Shown here in pieces: positions 22,806 to 34,508 of a stretch of DNA of 64,000 bases (its first letter is position 1; the number at the start of each line of letters is the position of its first letter). The stretch spans positions 930,001 to 994,000 of the forward strand of contig RCSZ01000014.1 of the NCBI GenBank assembly GCA_014898425.1. The letters run 5' to 3'. Position numbers and translations under genes: made by a program. Under the pieces are notes generated by a model. The model ran no database searches. It was given only the letters and a program-made list of their open reading frames with translations, and had not been told where the DNA came from. Source of the DNA: Botryotinia globosa. Taxonomy: Eukaryota; Ascomycota; Leotiomycetes; Helotiales; Sclerotiniaceae.

Positions 22806-23400
22806 ACTGTCTGAACGGTCCGATATCGATTCAGTACATTCACATGCTTACGAGAAAAGCGTTTTAACTCCTGAAAGTCCTATCAGGAAGCGTGTCATAC
22901 TCTGCTCTTAGTTCTTAACTCTTGCAACCTCTAAGAACGCTTCAAAATTCAAATAAAGGCCATAGTTCTGATTGTTGTGTAACTTCTACTTACAATTTTG
23001 CAAATGACTATGTGTATGTATTAGAATTTCATTAATAGTGTTTTTTCAAACTTCGATAAATAGTCATGCAGCAATAATACATTACGAGCGATTAACGCAA
23101 GATTATAAGCTGTTGGGCTTATTGTAACTGCTTCTTCTAATAGCTTACTGTCCATGGATCTACAGCTGATTTACAATCTCCCCCCATTAAGTTCAAGATT
23201 TCGGGTTTTATCCTCAGGTATTTATAAAAATATATAAGGTCTATAGATAAATTACCCAAGTAAAAAGTCAAGAGCGATTTTGTTGCTTATAGTCTTGCTA
23301 CAGCACAAGCTGGTCTTTACACTCCATTTCTTGACTACCACTGGCACACTTAGACCGATCCGGATTAGAAATCCCATCTCCAGTCCGAAATCAGGAAGAA
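22806..23400. promoter_or_regulatory. spacer between tyrosinase and S28 peptidase genes
   Basis: AT-rich. It holds the 3' end of the tyrosinase transcript and the promoter of the peptidase; a TATA-like 'tatttataaaaatatataagg' is at 23219-23239. No other gene seen. Confidence 0.45.
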
Positions 23401-25746
23401 ATGTCACGTTGTGGAGTCATGATCCCATTATGCCTGTGTCTAGGCCTTTTACTTTCACCTTTTGTTACTACTGCACCTGAATGGGCACTAAAGACGATGA
23501 CGATTGTTCGGTGGTATCCTTTTCCAAAAATAGTCAACAAAGATAAATTTTCTATTCCCAAACCCTCATGCTCATTGGGTTTGGACATGCAAATCGACCA
23601 CTTCAACAGCTCGGACAACCGCACCTTTAGGAATTGCTATTGGCTCAATGATACCTTCTATCGACCAGGAGGTCCAGTGTTTTTCTTCGATACAGGTAAA
23701 TCATTTCTTTGGTTCTCTTTACATTTGAGCTTTGCCGGAATTCTATGCGTGGGTCCTGGGATAGATTTCTTAGAAACATAACGTCACAAATAGCTGGTTG
23801 TACATGCCCCTGAGTACTTCTATGCCATAACTTCCACTCACTGTAGACCATGAGGCTGACCATTGTGTTTCACTATCAGGCGAGCATGGTATCTCCGAGT
23901 TCATGGTGTCTATGCTGTTGGAGGAAGCGATGGGTCGCTCCGCTTTGATGGCACTGGCACAGAAATACAATGGACTTGCCATACTTTGGGAGCACCGCTT
24001 TTATGGTGCAAGTCTTCCATTTGAGCTTGAAAATAAGACTGGAGTTGCTTTAGCCGGGTTTGATGCCTACAAGTATCTTACGACTGAACAGGTACGTGAG
24101 ATGGCACCTAACTACATGGGTCCTGGTGCAGAAACTAGTACTGTCTCGATCTCGAATTGCATTGTTTGTCTTTCAATCCAAGAAAGTCTGACCCAACGCG
24201 CTATATGAACTAAACCAACCGTTATGTAGGCACTCGAAGATACTGTCTATTTCGCACGAAATTTCCAGCCATCTACACTTCGTAAATACTGGCTGATGTT
24301 ATCCCCAAGTAATACGCCATGGATCTTTATTGGTGGAAGTTATCCAGGTGAGTCTACTGATCAGTTGACCTATCTAAGCGCCTGCCCTTTAGCTTCTCGA
24401 TATGCGACATCCAGACGGATGTCGATCGAAATTTACTGATGTAAATCCATATGACCTATAGGTATCAGAGCTGCAATCGCTCGGCAACGCAATCCAGAGA
24501 TATGGTTTGCTAGCTGGGCATCCTCGGCACCAGTGCAAGCACAGGTTGATATGTCGGTCTATTTCAACCCAATTCAGCAGGCTATGACGGACAATTGCTC
24601 AAAAGACGTGCATATTGCTGTCGACTACGCTGATAAGGTATTTCAGTATGGCAGCCGGGATGAAGTCTTGTTGCTTCGACAAGAGATCTACATGACTGGT
24701 CGGGCCAATCCAGCTATCAACAAAGGTCTCCACTCAGTAGATAACTTTCCGCTTTCGCCAACTGATATGACTCTATGGGAAGCTTCCCAGATACTTGCGA
24801 CACCTTTCCAGCACACTAGCCATAACTTCCAGCTTTATGGTTTTGACTCTGCATTGTTATCTTTCTGCAACTACCTCGAACAATACGATCCATCGGCTTC
24901 TGTTCTCTTTCCTCACAGTGCGTCGGCAAACGAGGTTGAGGCCTTCAGGGATTGGATTCAAACCAGCCATAGCTCTACATCTACAAGAATCGGTATTGCT
25001 GCCACATACAATGCTTCGACCGCATTTTTTGCATATATATCAGCTATCTATCGAAAGATGGCCGATGACTATTCAGACCAAGGGTCGGGCTTTTCATTAC
25101 CACCATCTTCACTTGGAGATGGCGTAAGCTGGAAATGGCAATATTGTAGCGAATTTGGCTTCCTCCAAAGCTCCAACACTACAAACCCATTCAACTTGAT
25201 ATCTCGTTTTGACAACATTTCGAGCGAAGAGTCAAATATTTGCGCGGATACTTTTCCATATGCACCTCAGTTACCCAATGTCAGCGCAATCAATGATAAA
25301 TATGGCGGCTGGAAGATGGCACCGTCCAATGTAAGTGATAAGAACTCAATCATGGTATAGTGGTATGGTCGTACTTAGATTTCTAATAGGTCATGTTTTC
25401 GAATGGTGAAATGGATCCATGGCGAACACTTGGAGTCCAGGCAGATCTCGAGATCAATCCAAATGCGGTCATTAGGAAGTCTACAAAGACAATACCTACA
25501 TGTAACATACCCCCTCCGAACGGGGAAGTTTTCGGACAAGTGTACCCGGCTCAGGTAAGTCTGCCTTATCACAGAAATTACATTGCCCACAATTGTTACT
25601 AACTGTCTCTTCAGGTGCACATCTCGGATCTCTTATCCTCATTCTATATTGAGATTGAAGATCAACCCTCGCCTTTCGAAGCTGGTTTTGACCTTTTCAC
25701 AAAAGCACTAAATGAGTGGTTACCGTGTTTCAACGGACTGCATTGA
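23401..25746 (+). CDS. secreted serine peptidase of family S28 (prolyl peptidase type)
   Basis: Six exons: 23401-23695, 23880-24091, 24230-24347, 24462-25330, 25390-25554 and 25615-25746 (596 residues). All joins keep the frame. An N-terminal signal peptide (VMIPLCLCLGLLLSPFVTTA) is followed by 'LDHF'-type 'MQIDHFNSSDNRTF' and 'GGPVFFFDTGE'. The nucleophile is the Ser of GGSYPG, restored across an intron; Asp is in 'SNGEMDPW' and His in 'QVHISDL', completing the triad. S28 enzymes (lysosomal Pro-X carboxypeptidase, DPP7, Aspergillus prolyl endopeptidase) cleave after proline. The RiPP core encoded 9 kb away contains Pro-Tyr, so this enzyme may trim or destroy the peptide; that is inference. 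Several Asn-X-Ser/Thr sites fit secretion. Confidence 0.87.
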
Positions 25747-26103
25747 TGGAAATGGGAATAGCTTAGGAAGCCCATTACAATGTTTCCATTTGGACACACA
25801 CTTTCATAAATGGGATGGGTCCTGATTGACAGAAAAAAAAACATGGTCAATGCGCGAAACATCTGGAGCAAGATTGAATTTACATAACGTGGTTCATTAG
25901 TATGTGGGCCATATCACTGTATGAGTCACTTTTACCTCAATTAATAATTCTTCAATTCAATATACGATCTATCAACTATTTATTATGAAATCCAATAATA
26001 AAGAAGCTTGATTCCTTTTAGTTATTAAGATTATTCAAAAAACAAAAAAACTAAGTATTTGAAAGGCTTTTAAGCTACATAATATTTTGTATAATATGGT
26101 TTA
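25747..26103. other. AT-rich spacer with a possible MITE end
   Basis: No gene. At 25886 the string ACGTGGTTCATTAGTA closely matches the terminal repeat of the element at 39782-40551 (ACGTGGTTYATCAGTAAG). No matching right end was found, so this is probably a remnant. Confidence 0.4.
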
Positions 26104-26628
26104 TATTACAGGAGCTGTCTCTAGGGTCATATAGAAATATCTAGAGATCTTTCGAGATAGTTTAAACTAAACTTCAAATAGGAATTTGATTAAAATAAAA
26201 ATTGATTATAATTCTTATAACTATAATATAAAATTAATAATTATTTTTGAATATAAAACTTTATATTATAATGAAATCCTATTCTCTTATATAAACCTGT
26301 ATTCTTTAAAGCTCTTTTGGATTTTAAACTCCAAGACTTTTAACTCCTTAAATCCTAAATTCTCAAAGCTCCATTATATAATATCAGTTATATGACTCGG
26401 AGATATGTTACTCATTATAATACTAATATGATTTATAGGTATATGAGTTATTTTATTTATATATAATATAAAGTTTTATATTTAAAAATAATTATTAGTT
26501 TTATATTATAATTATAAGAATTATAACCAATTTCCATCTTGATTGAATTCCTATTTGAAATTTAATTTAAACCACCTCAAGAGATCTCTAGACACTTCCA
26601 TATAACCCTAGAAGCAGCTCCTATAACA
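26104..26628. repeat. inverted pair of RIP-mutated LTR copies
   Basis: The left arm (26104-about 26300) and right arm (about 26440-26628) are inverted copies of one sequence, ending TATTACAGGAGC and CTCCTATAACA. A much less AT-rich relative lies at about 40680-40868. Aligned by eye, differences are mostly C-to-T and G-to-A (for example CACGTGACCC against CATATAACCC), as expected from RIP. Flanks read GTTTA and GTTAA, a possible 5-bp target duplication with one change. No coding content. Confidence 0.72.
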
Positions 26629-26687
26629 GTTAAAACTTTAATGTTCGGCTTTTTCTCGAGGTCGCGAGACAAGCTACACAGTACAAG

Positions 26688-26847
26688 TGTCACGGGCACC
26701 CCTGGGAGCATTCAGAAGCTTTACCGCTAGGCCACAAAAGCCAAAAGACTAGGAGGTAGAACTAGAAGTTCTACCTTGCCCTCGCATATATAGCAGGACA
26801 GGACAGGAATCAGGTGATCAGAATGAGCTAGTGTCGACCCCGTGACA
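26688..26847. repeat. 160-bp solo-LTR-like insertion, target duplication ACAAG
   Basis: Starts TGTCACGGG and ends CCCGTGACA, a perfect 9-bp inverted terminal repeat with TG..CA ends. The flanking five bases are ACAAG on both sides (26683-26687 and 26848-26852). On the minus strand it carries TTGTGGCCTAGCGGTAAAG, which fits a tRNA A-box. The size and duplication fit a solo LTR or a very short TRIM-like element. Confidence 0.8.
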
Positions 26848-27402
26848 ACAAGCGGCGTAGAAAAAGCTCGCTGCTTTGATATTTTAGGACTTGGGACATG
26901 GAAACAAAGCTTAAGCCAAGTTTATTTCAACCACTCGGAGCTTTCAAATTTTATTAATGTGCTTGTTTGGAGAATGACTAAGAAATGGTCAGTCCAAGAA
27001 GGGAGCTAACGCCATCCGGTGGTACAGTAAGCCACTAAACTACTTCAGGCTGGGTACAGTCATGTAAATAGCCGCCAGTGCCATGATGATAACAAAAATA
27101 TCTTGGGCAAGCCAATGGAAAGTTCTATTCGCTGACCATTACCTAGTTGAACACAATACTACACTCATGGCAACTGTTCAGCTCTGATAAGATGAAGAGC
27201 AAGGATAGGTATATCCCCAAGGGACAGCTGCCTAAGTAGGGAGGTGTCCTATACAACTGCTTTTACCGGTTGGAATGGTCAATACCCAGCCACATACATC
27301 TACTCTGTAGTTTCTTTTGCTCGAGCCAAAGTTTGCATTATTCCAGGAATCTTTAGTTTCTTTAAGCTTTTCCATTTTCCAACCTATTTAGTATATACAA
27401 AG
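26848..27402. promoter_or_regulatory. 5' region of the MFS transporter
   Basis: No gene seen. The frame of the transporter's first exon is open upstream to about 27244, but the first ATG in it is at 27403. Confidence 0.4.
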
Positions 27403-29116
27403 ATGACAAGAAACGAGCGAGAGTATAACATGCCTGCGGACATTGTATGTTACAAATACCCATCAGCCACCTCCGATATTGCTAATTGTTAGCTTAGAGC
27501 TTTTCAGTACCGGCAAAATCGCCGGGATATTCGCCAGAAATTGACACTGTCGAGTTGAGAGAGACTAAGGATACTTTAAAGGCTGTGCCAAACGAAGAGC
27601 TCAGCACCGATATCAGTGTCGACCCAGTCTCAAGCACTGGGAAGCCTAAACTTCCGGAAATGAATTTAGATAAAGGCATTGTGGGCTGGGACAGTCAAGA
27701 GGATCCATCTATGCCTTTAAATTTCTCGCAGAATCGAAAATGGGCTCTCCTTGCCCAAATTACTGCAATCACATTTGTTTCTCCATTATCGAGTACGATT
27801 TTCGCCCCCGGTGCTACTTTCATGGACAAAGACTTCCACAATTCCAATTCACTCCTCTCAAGTTTCACCGTCTCTGTTTATATTCTTGGTAAGATCTTTA
27901 ATTCTGTGCTCCTGCCCGAACTAACGGCAATCTAGGATATGTCCTTGGACCTTTATTTATCGCTCCCGCGAGCGAGTGTTGGGGTCGCAGGCCTGTTCTT
28001 TCGGCCACAAACTGGTGGTATGTCATTTGGCAGGCCGGCTGCGCAGTTGCGCCAAACATAGGGTGTCTAATAGCGTTTCGGTTTCTTGCTGGATTGGGCG
28101 GTGCTGGCTGCATGACCCTCAACGGTGGAATTATTGCTGATCTGTTCGTTCCCGAAGAGCGAGGAGCCGCCAATGCCCTCTCTGCAATTGGCGTCATTTT
28201 TGGCCCCGTTATTGGCCCTATTTTTGGCGCTTTCATCGGGCAAAGAGCAGGCTGGCGCTGGATATTCTGGGTCCTTTGCTGCTTGAGTGGAGTGATCACC
28301 ATCGTGATTCAGATATTCAACAAGGAAAGCTATGCTCCCGTCATAATCGCAAGGAAGACCGCCAAATTGTCGAAAGAGCTAGGTCGTAAAGACCTTAGGT
28401 CTTGCTATGACGTTGATGAAGTGGAGACGAAACCCGAAAAGTTTCAACGTGAGTTCACGCGTCCTCTTCGAATGCTGTTCCTCTCACCGGTTATTGCTCT
28501 TTTCTGCACGTATATGTCTTTGGTCTATGGGCTTCTCTACCTACTTCTCACGACTCTACCCATGGTCTACACGGAAACATATCACTGGTCAACAGAGCTC
28601 ACCGGTCTGGCATCACTCGGAATCGGGATTGGATTTTTCGTGGGTCTCGTGGTTATTGGTTTGACAAGTGACAAAATCATTGTCAAGCTAACTAATTGGA
28701 ACGGTGGTATCTATGAACCAGAGATGCGACTTCCATACATGACTCTCTTCGCAATTCTCATTCCAATTTCTTTTTTTTGGTATGGTTGGGCTGCCGATAA
28801 AGCGGTCCACTGGATTGTACCAATCATTGCTCTTTCTCCTTTTGGATTCGGTATGCTGGGCATCTTCTTCCCAATTCAGATGTACCTCATTGATGCCTTT
28901 CCCGTTCACTCGGCCTCGGCAATGGCAGCTTTGACGGTCTCACGATCCCTTGTTGGTGCATTATTGCCGATGGCTGGACCGCAATTATACAGCTCACTTG
29001 GACTTGGGTGGGGCAATTCCTTGTTGGGGTTTATCGCTTTGTTGATGGTTCCAATGCCCTACTATCTCTGGAAATATGGTGGTACTATTAGAAAGAGACA
29101 CGTGATCAAACTGTGA
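27403..29116 (+). CDS. MFS drug:H+ antiporter (DHA1-type) transporter
   Basis: Three exons, 27403-27444, 27498-27888 and 27936-29116 (537 residues). The first exon has only 14 codons; its intron is GTATGT..CTTAG with a CTAAT branch. An alternative start is Met10 at 27430. The cytoplasmic N-terminus has 'GWDSQEDPSMPLNFSQNRKW', and 12 transmembrane helices follow. Motif A-like 'GPLFIAPASECWGRRPVL', 'RFLAGLGGAGCMTLNGGIIADLF' and 'GVIFGPVIGPIFGAFIG' (motif C) mark the DHA1 fungal multidrug group. Proton-driven export of small molecules is usual for it. It probably exports the peptide product of the surrounding RiPP genes; that is inference from position. Confidence 0.88.
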
Positions 29117-29784
29117 AGTCAAACTACTCTACTAAAATTGGTATCTCACAAATTTCCTGGGATAGAAGCTATGACTAAGGTCAATCGAACTAGTTTTATC
29201 AATAACACTTAATCGTGTAGCAAAATTTCCATGCAATTAAGACCCTACACCTAAGAGGTTTTCACCGTGCTGGTGGTGCAAGTGACTCCCCCTATCGCGT
29301 CATTTCAGCCACTCCAGATAATCCTATTCTAAAAACTGTCTCTCTCATTTGTTCCTAATTTGTTCCAGGGAATATGTGATGTTTTAAATTGCAAATATCT
29401 TTTACTTCGAATTGGCACTTGGAGTCCTGGTAAATGGGCGTATTCAATTGGAACCAAATTAAGACCTTGGCACTGATGTCAAACGGACTGATCTAACCAT
29501 CTTAGCGGTGATTATCGGCAGGAAACACAGTTTAGGGGAACAGAGTGAGGGTGATATCTGAAGATTTGAAGATGGTATTTGAATTTGATAGAAATATGTG
29601 CATGTTTCTACGATCGTGCAAGTTGCCGTTCAGTCCATGTATTTTCAAGGCGGGTTGGCCATAATGACTAACAAGTTTCAAGATAGATGCAACCTTTACA
29701 TAATAAACTTCTTCTCTCACATAATTCTGGATACTACATACGGTATTGTTTGTTTCCCATATTCCGACGGCTTTGCTTGAGCAT
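29117..29784. other. intergenic between convergent genes
   Basis: 3' flanks of the MFS gene (plus) and the DOMON-b561 gene (minus). Nothing else recognised. Confidence 0.45.
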
Positions 29785-31233
29785 TCAGTCCATTTCCCCC
29801 TTACCATCTGTCTTTGCTCTCCCGTCTCCAACAGTTTCTGCGTCTGAGCTCTCACCATCATCGTTTTCGTCATTCAATGCGAAATAGCACTCTGAGTTTG
29901 CGATCCCACCATCTATCCATTTGACACCTTTTGCCACTTTAACCCAAGGAACTTTGAGATTATTTCCAAGTGGTTCTCCAATAGCATGCCTATAGATAGA
30001 AAAACTAAGTCCACACGCATTGATGGCAGAGGCGATAGCGAATCCAACTTTCAGGTTTACCGTGTAATCACTAAGATCTAAGCCTGCAATAAAATTCGCC
30101 CAGCCTCCCAGAAGAACGAATCTTCCGATCCAAATGTGGACACTTCCCATCCATGTCTTCCTCTTCAATCGTGAGAATACACGGTGGTGCTGCAGTCCTA
30201 ATCCTAGCTGAGCAACCAAGGCAGTTCCAAGTGCTATACCAATGTACTGGTGCCATACACTGACTTTAGAACTTAAGAAGAATCCAACGGTGATTCCAGC
30301 GAGCCCCAATATCGAGCCAAGGATTTGCGGGATGAGATGTAGATACAGGGAGTGAGGCGAGCCGCTGCGGATGAAGAAGGCCCCCAAAGGAAGGAGTAAA
30401 AATAAAGAGGCCACTAGAAGGAGGCCATGGAGTAGCCATATTTTTCGTTTGTGTTTGTAAGGGACTGTTTTGGCGCTCTCGGAGATGTCATTGTCGTAGT
30501 GGTTGTGCGCTTGATTTAAGTTTTCGTAGTCCTCTGGGACATCCTCGACTTCTGACGCAGGGGGATAAGGTTTGAGAAAATTTGAGATGGTGGCTGGGAG
30601 TTGATTGGGTTCGATGCCTTTCTCTTTCGTCATGTCGAGGTCAAAAGCACCGAAACGATTGTGCATCAGTAAATCTGCATCATCTGCATATTCGACAATA
30701 GAGAAGTCTTGGTCTGTATTCATACCCCAGATAAAAGGTAGGACTGGAGTTATCGCTGATCTATCTGCATTGTACCATGCATTGCAACCATAACAAACAA
30801 AACTTGCTACGGCTGTTTTTGAGCTCTCCTTGTGTGAAGATTCCCAGGAAGTTTCAATATAACCTATATGAATTCCGTGTTGGTGCTGGTCTCCGAGGGA
30901 CAAGTTTACAGGTGGGAGATGGCGGCTTGTCGAACGGATGCTGAGTGTCGGAGGCGATTCCAAATTTGGATCTCCATATAGAACGAAAATGATGGATCCG
31001 TTCATATGGGTGCCAATCCCGATTGATGACCAGCCAGCAGCGTCATGCTGTGTGCGGTTAAATGTCATGATGAAGTCTTGTTTAGATAGAGAATCATCCT
31101 CATAAGTTGCCAATGAAACACAAAAGTCATTGTTTGAGCCGTGCCCAAACGATTTACAGAGATAATCGGGCTCTCCAAGCACACAATGCAATAGAAGCAA
31201 AGATGCTGTATGGGAAGTACTTGTGAAGCGCAT
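29785..31233 (-). CDS. DOMON-cytochrome b561 membrane redox protein
   Basis: Single exon, 482 residues from the ATG at 31233, chosen because it opens a signal peptide (MRFTSTSHTASLLLLHCVLG); an ATG 8 codons upstream is possible. Residues about 25-200 form a secreted DOMON domain like the cytochrome domain of cellobiose dehydrogenase, with 'AGWSSIGIGTHMNGSIIFVLYGD', where Met77 would be a haem ligand. A cytochrome b561 core follows with five to six helices and His residues in 'LLHGLL', 'YLHLI', 'VWHQY' and 'GSVHIWIGR'. Such proteins carry electrons across membranes (for example ferric or ascorbate-linked reduction). In this cluster it could feed electrons to copper or UstYa-type oxidases, or just be a neighbour. 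The C-terminus is acidic and cytoplasmic. Confidence 0.85.
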   Translation of the reverse strand: MRFTSTSHTASLLLLHCVLGEPDYLCKSFGHGSNNDFCVSLATYEDDSLSKQDFIMTFNRTQHDAAGWSSIGIGTHMNGSIIFVLYGDPNLESPPTLSIRSTSRHLPPVNLSLGDQHQHGIHIGYIETSWESSHKESSKTAVASFVCYGCNAWYNADRSAITPVLPFIWGMNTDQDFSIVEYADDADLLMHNRFGAFDLDMTKEKGIEPNQLPATISNFLKPYPPASEVEDVPEDYENLNQAHNHYDNDISESAKTVPYKHKRKIWLLHGLLLVASLFLLLPLGAFFIRSGSPHSLYLHLIPQILGSILGLAGITVGFFLSSKVSVWHQYIGIALGTALVAQLGLGLQHHRVFSRLKRKTWMGSVHIWIGRFVLLGGWANFIAGLDLSDYTVNLKVGFAIASAINACGLSFSIYRHAIGEPLGNNLKVPWVKVAKGVKWIDGGIANSECYFALNDENDDGESSDAETVGDGRAKTDGKGEMD

Positions 31234-33024
31234 ATTGGTTCCGCAAAAAAAGGTCAAGTCAGGAGATTGCTAATTCAATCAAGCAGCCCGCAACCAAGGT
31301 TCTTTTTATATGAGGAGAACATACAAGCTATGGGAGTGATGGAAAGAAGGATGTAATGGGAAATGGAGCCTCGATTCGTCTTCGCTTGTCAGGGCTTATC
31401 AATGAGGGGATCTGTAGCGCATGATGTGCGTAGTCAATTATGAAAAGATACATATACCATTGGCTTATTTGGCCTGTATCAAACTTACAATATGGTGGGT
31501 GGTAGCAATCTGACAAGTTTGGATTCTTCGCACCAAATAATGCCACGAGGCTTGGTACTGTCAGACGTGGTGGGGCGACTTACTAAAGTAATGTAAGAAA
31601 CCAAGTAGGCGAACAGAGCTGCGTACAAACTATTCCTAATCTAATTCGTGCAACCTGAGCTATCCTTATCTCTCGATGCTCTGACTCTGATGATGTTGTC
31701 TTTGCTCTGATGCTTGGGCCGTTGCCTAGTGAATAACGAATAGCTAGTTACGTGGTCGGCTCTCTTCTAAGATGATCCTCAAGGAAACGTATAGTCATAC
31801 CCGACTACCATATTCGTCCTGTATGTACCAATCCATTATCCAAATCCCCTTCTAACCCTTTTTTCACCTTTTCTTTGATCATCCAGGATGGAAACAGACC
31901 TTTTCATCGTTTTCAATCCAATTGGAATCATTGTGGAAGGTTTTCCCCCTCATTTTAGAGTTTCCCTTTCCTATTTAGAGTTCTCCCCTCCTTTTGAATT
32001 TTTCTACCCTTGCCACCTCTTCTTATTAGATCTACTATACAAAGTACTGAGAAAAAATTCGAATTTTATATTCCATAATACAAAATTTTCAAAAAGTTGA
32101 AAAATTCAGGCTTTAAATATTGGTTAAATGATGTAACAAAAGTTTTGCTATACGGAATGCGTATTGTCTGATGTTCAAGTCTAGTCTGACTTTCGAAGAG
32201 CATAAAGCTGCTTCTACTTCCATTGGAAGGATTGAGGCTGTTTTGAATACTCCATAGCACCCCATTACTCTCTATTAAAAGCTCAAATGAGCTTTTAATT
32301 GTTCTATATATTCTTGGACCAAGAAAGAACATTAATTAAATCAATTAATCGATCATTCACTTGGACTTGACAGGGAACATATATGATCTCACTCCGCCGG
32401 GATTTATGTATTTAGCAATGCCATATAGACTTAGATAGATGATTCAATATACACACTCTCCACCTAGCACTTATTGGCACGTGCTTATGCCTACCTATCT
32501 CTAATGTTTCTTTGAACAAAGTTCATGCTGGATTACAGAATCATGGAACTGTGGCCTCCAGTACATTCTATCCGATAAGTGATGACTTGCCATCGAGTAA
32601 AGTATACAACAATCACATATCTGCGTACTAGAATACAGAAAATTGCATGTCGGCTTGCTGTGTTTTAATAGTGACCTTGTTTACTCACACAAGAAAGAGA
32701 ACGCTTTTAGAAATTGGCAATCAGTTGTTTAGTAAGCAGATGTATCGAAGTGCTCGAGCACTGTGAGTTGAGGAAAATATGCAGTGCAAATAGCTACGAA
32801 GTCAAATTGCAAAGTAGTCTTAGAGAACACCTATTTGCCTAGCCCAAAAATATCGTATTGAAGATGCAAGAAACATTGACAGTATCGGTGGTATCTTTTG
32901 GTATTTGTTTACTTGTTTTCTCGAACAATCTTATTCCAGGTACGCATCGCAAACATCTTTGTTGACTTCAGGATCTAGAATATGCATTTTTGCTATAAAT
33001 ACCCCTTGCTGTTCGACTCGCTTC
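31234..33024. other. gene-free interval inside the cluster
   Basis: No gene recognised. ORFs at 31888-32100 and 32066-32332 are AT-driven with no domain. The first part serves as promoter for the DOMON-b561 gene. Confidence 0.4.
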
Positions 33025-33940
33025 TCAAGACAACAATGAACCATATGGCAATCCATCGACCCCATTGTCACATTTTCCCCATTTTGTTTCTCCTGATGGT
33101 GCCACATAATCATGGTAGCAAGATGTGAATCCTGAGGCCCATTCTCGCAAAGCATCCCAATCGCGACACTGACGTGTCTGATTAATCCCCGCATCATTGT
33201 GCCCTGTTGTATACAGGAGCTCGTCATTAGCCATGCACATGATACTCTGACGTAAAGAATCGAAACAATGGAGATCGTGTTCCAGTGGACGATCTGGTGT
33301 CTCACCGCGTCGGAGATTCATATAATGACGACGAAGGGTTTGCTAAAGGCTGTATCAGTCTTGTATGTCAATAAAGAAACATACGCGGAAGGCAGCTTAC
33401 AAGGCAATGTATGCCGTGATAGCCTTCAATGACGTATACTCGTTTTGAAGAATCTCGAGGGTGAATCAAGGAATCTGGAAGGCCACGGGCAGCAGCCCAC
33501 TCAGGTGCGACTGAAACGAGTCCATGTCCTGCTTCAATGGCTGTCCATGATTTGTCCTCCTCCTCCTCATCGTCGTTCCAGAACCGTGTTGGGACATGCG
33601 CTATACGGATATTATCGCGTGCGTAACTCAATCCATCTATTTTTGCACGATTAGCCTCTACTTTCCTAAGAATTGAAATACATGGCATACTTGGCGAGAA
33701 CTTGGGAAGCTGATGTGATAGCTCTATTCTCAGCTGAGCAATGAACAGGCCCTGAATCAAGGTAATTATGATGAGTGCAATATTAGTGACGAGAAAGACT
33801 TTTCGACGTTGAAACCAAGGTCCGGATTCCGTCTTACGGGAAGTGGTTGAATGTTTGAGAAACTCCTCCTCTTCGTCATCAGTATGTGATGAGTTCACAA
33901 AAGAACCCCGTAGCTGTGAAATCTTCGCTTCAAAATTCAT
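33025..33940 (-). CDS. UstYa-like (DUF3328) oxidase A
   Basis: Two exons on the minus strand, 33940-33401 and 33342-33025 (285 residues), with a 58-nt intron (GTAAGC..TTTAG). The N-terminal cytoplasmic part is acidic; one transmembrane helix at about residues 47-70 (KVFLVTNIALIIITLIQGLF) is followed by a lumenal domain. Both HxxHC motifs that define the family are present: YHGIHC (H175, H178, C179) and EHDLHC (H202, H205, C206), the second created across the splice. 'RQCRDWDALREW' is the usual C-terminal signature. UstYa and UstYb install the cyclising ether bond in ustiloxin, and homologues serve asperipin, phomopsin and victorin pathways. Its start faces the precursor gene 568 bases away, so the two may share a promoter. 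Confidence 0.9.
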
Positions 33941-34508
33941 AATAAAGCGATCAACAAGCAAATCCAGACAAACTGTATACTGGAAAGCTAAATCAGAGTG
34001 GATAATATTAACGCTCTTAAATCTGAAGATAAGCACATATGAGCATTGCCAACTGATATGAAGGTCATCGATCTCATCTCACTAGGTCAGCGAGTTGAGG
34101 CATCAGTACGTGTAATACAGTACACAACTTACCGCAAGCAATAGTCAGACCATATGTATCACTCGGTAGATCTTGAAGAAAGAAAGTTTTCTGACTAAAT
34201 ATCTGACTCAGACTGATTTCCCCACACCAGTCACTACTAAACTCATCAGTGACATTTTGACTAAGCACGTTTGAGCCTACATGCAGAGCAATGGCTTTAT
34301 CAATGCTCCATATTATCACTGATGAGGCGCAATCAGTGAATACTACTTATACGTCTAGGCCCAATCACTTCGTTTGTTTCCTAACACAAGAATCTTTGCC
34401 CACTCTTAGAAACTCGAACTTCAAAAGCATCAGTCTATATATACTCAAATCCTGCAAGCAAAAACATAAAGCCTCACTTTTTTTGCCACTAAAACTATAC
34501 ATATCACA
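33941..34508. promoter_or_regulatory. divergent promoter of UstYa-like A and the RiPP precursor
   Basis: 568 bases between the two start codons. A TATA-like 'tatatatactc' lies at about 34436-34446, 60-70 bases before the precursor ATG. It may allow joint control of both genes. No operator was identified. Confidence 0.5.

Noticed and set aside
27244..27402. Upstream extension of the MFS first exon
   Set aside because: The frame is open but has no ATG before 27403 and no family-like residues.
32931..33305. Alternative frame ORF at the end of UstYa-like A
   Set aside because: It overlaps the spliced exon that carries the second HxxHC motif and shows no motif of its own.
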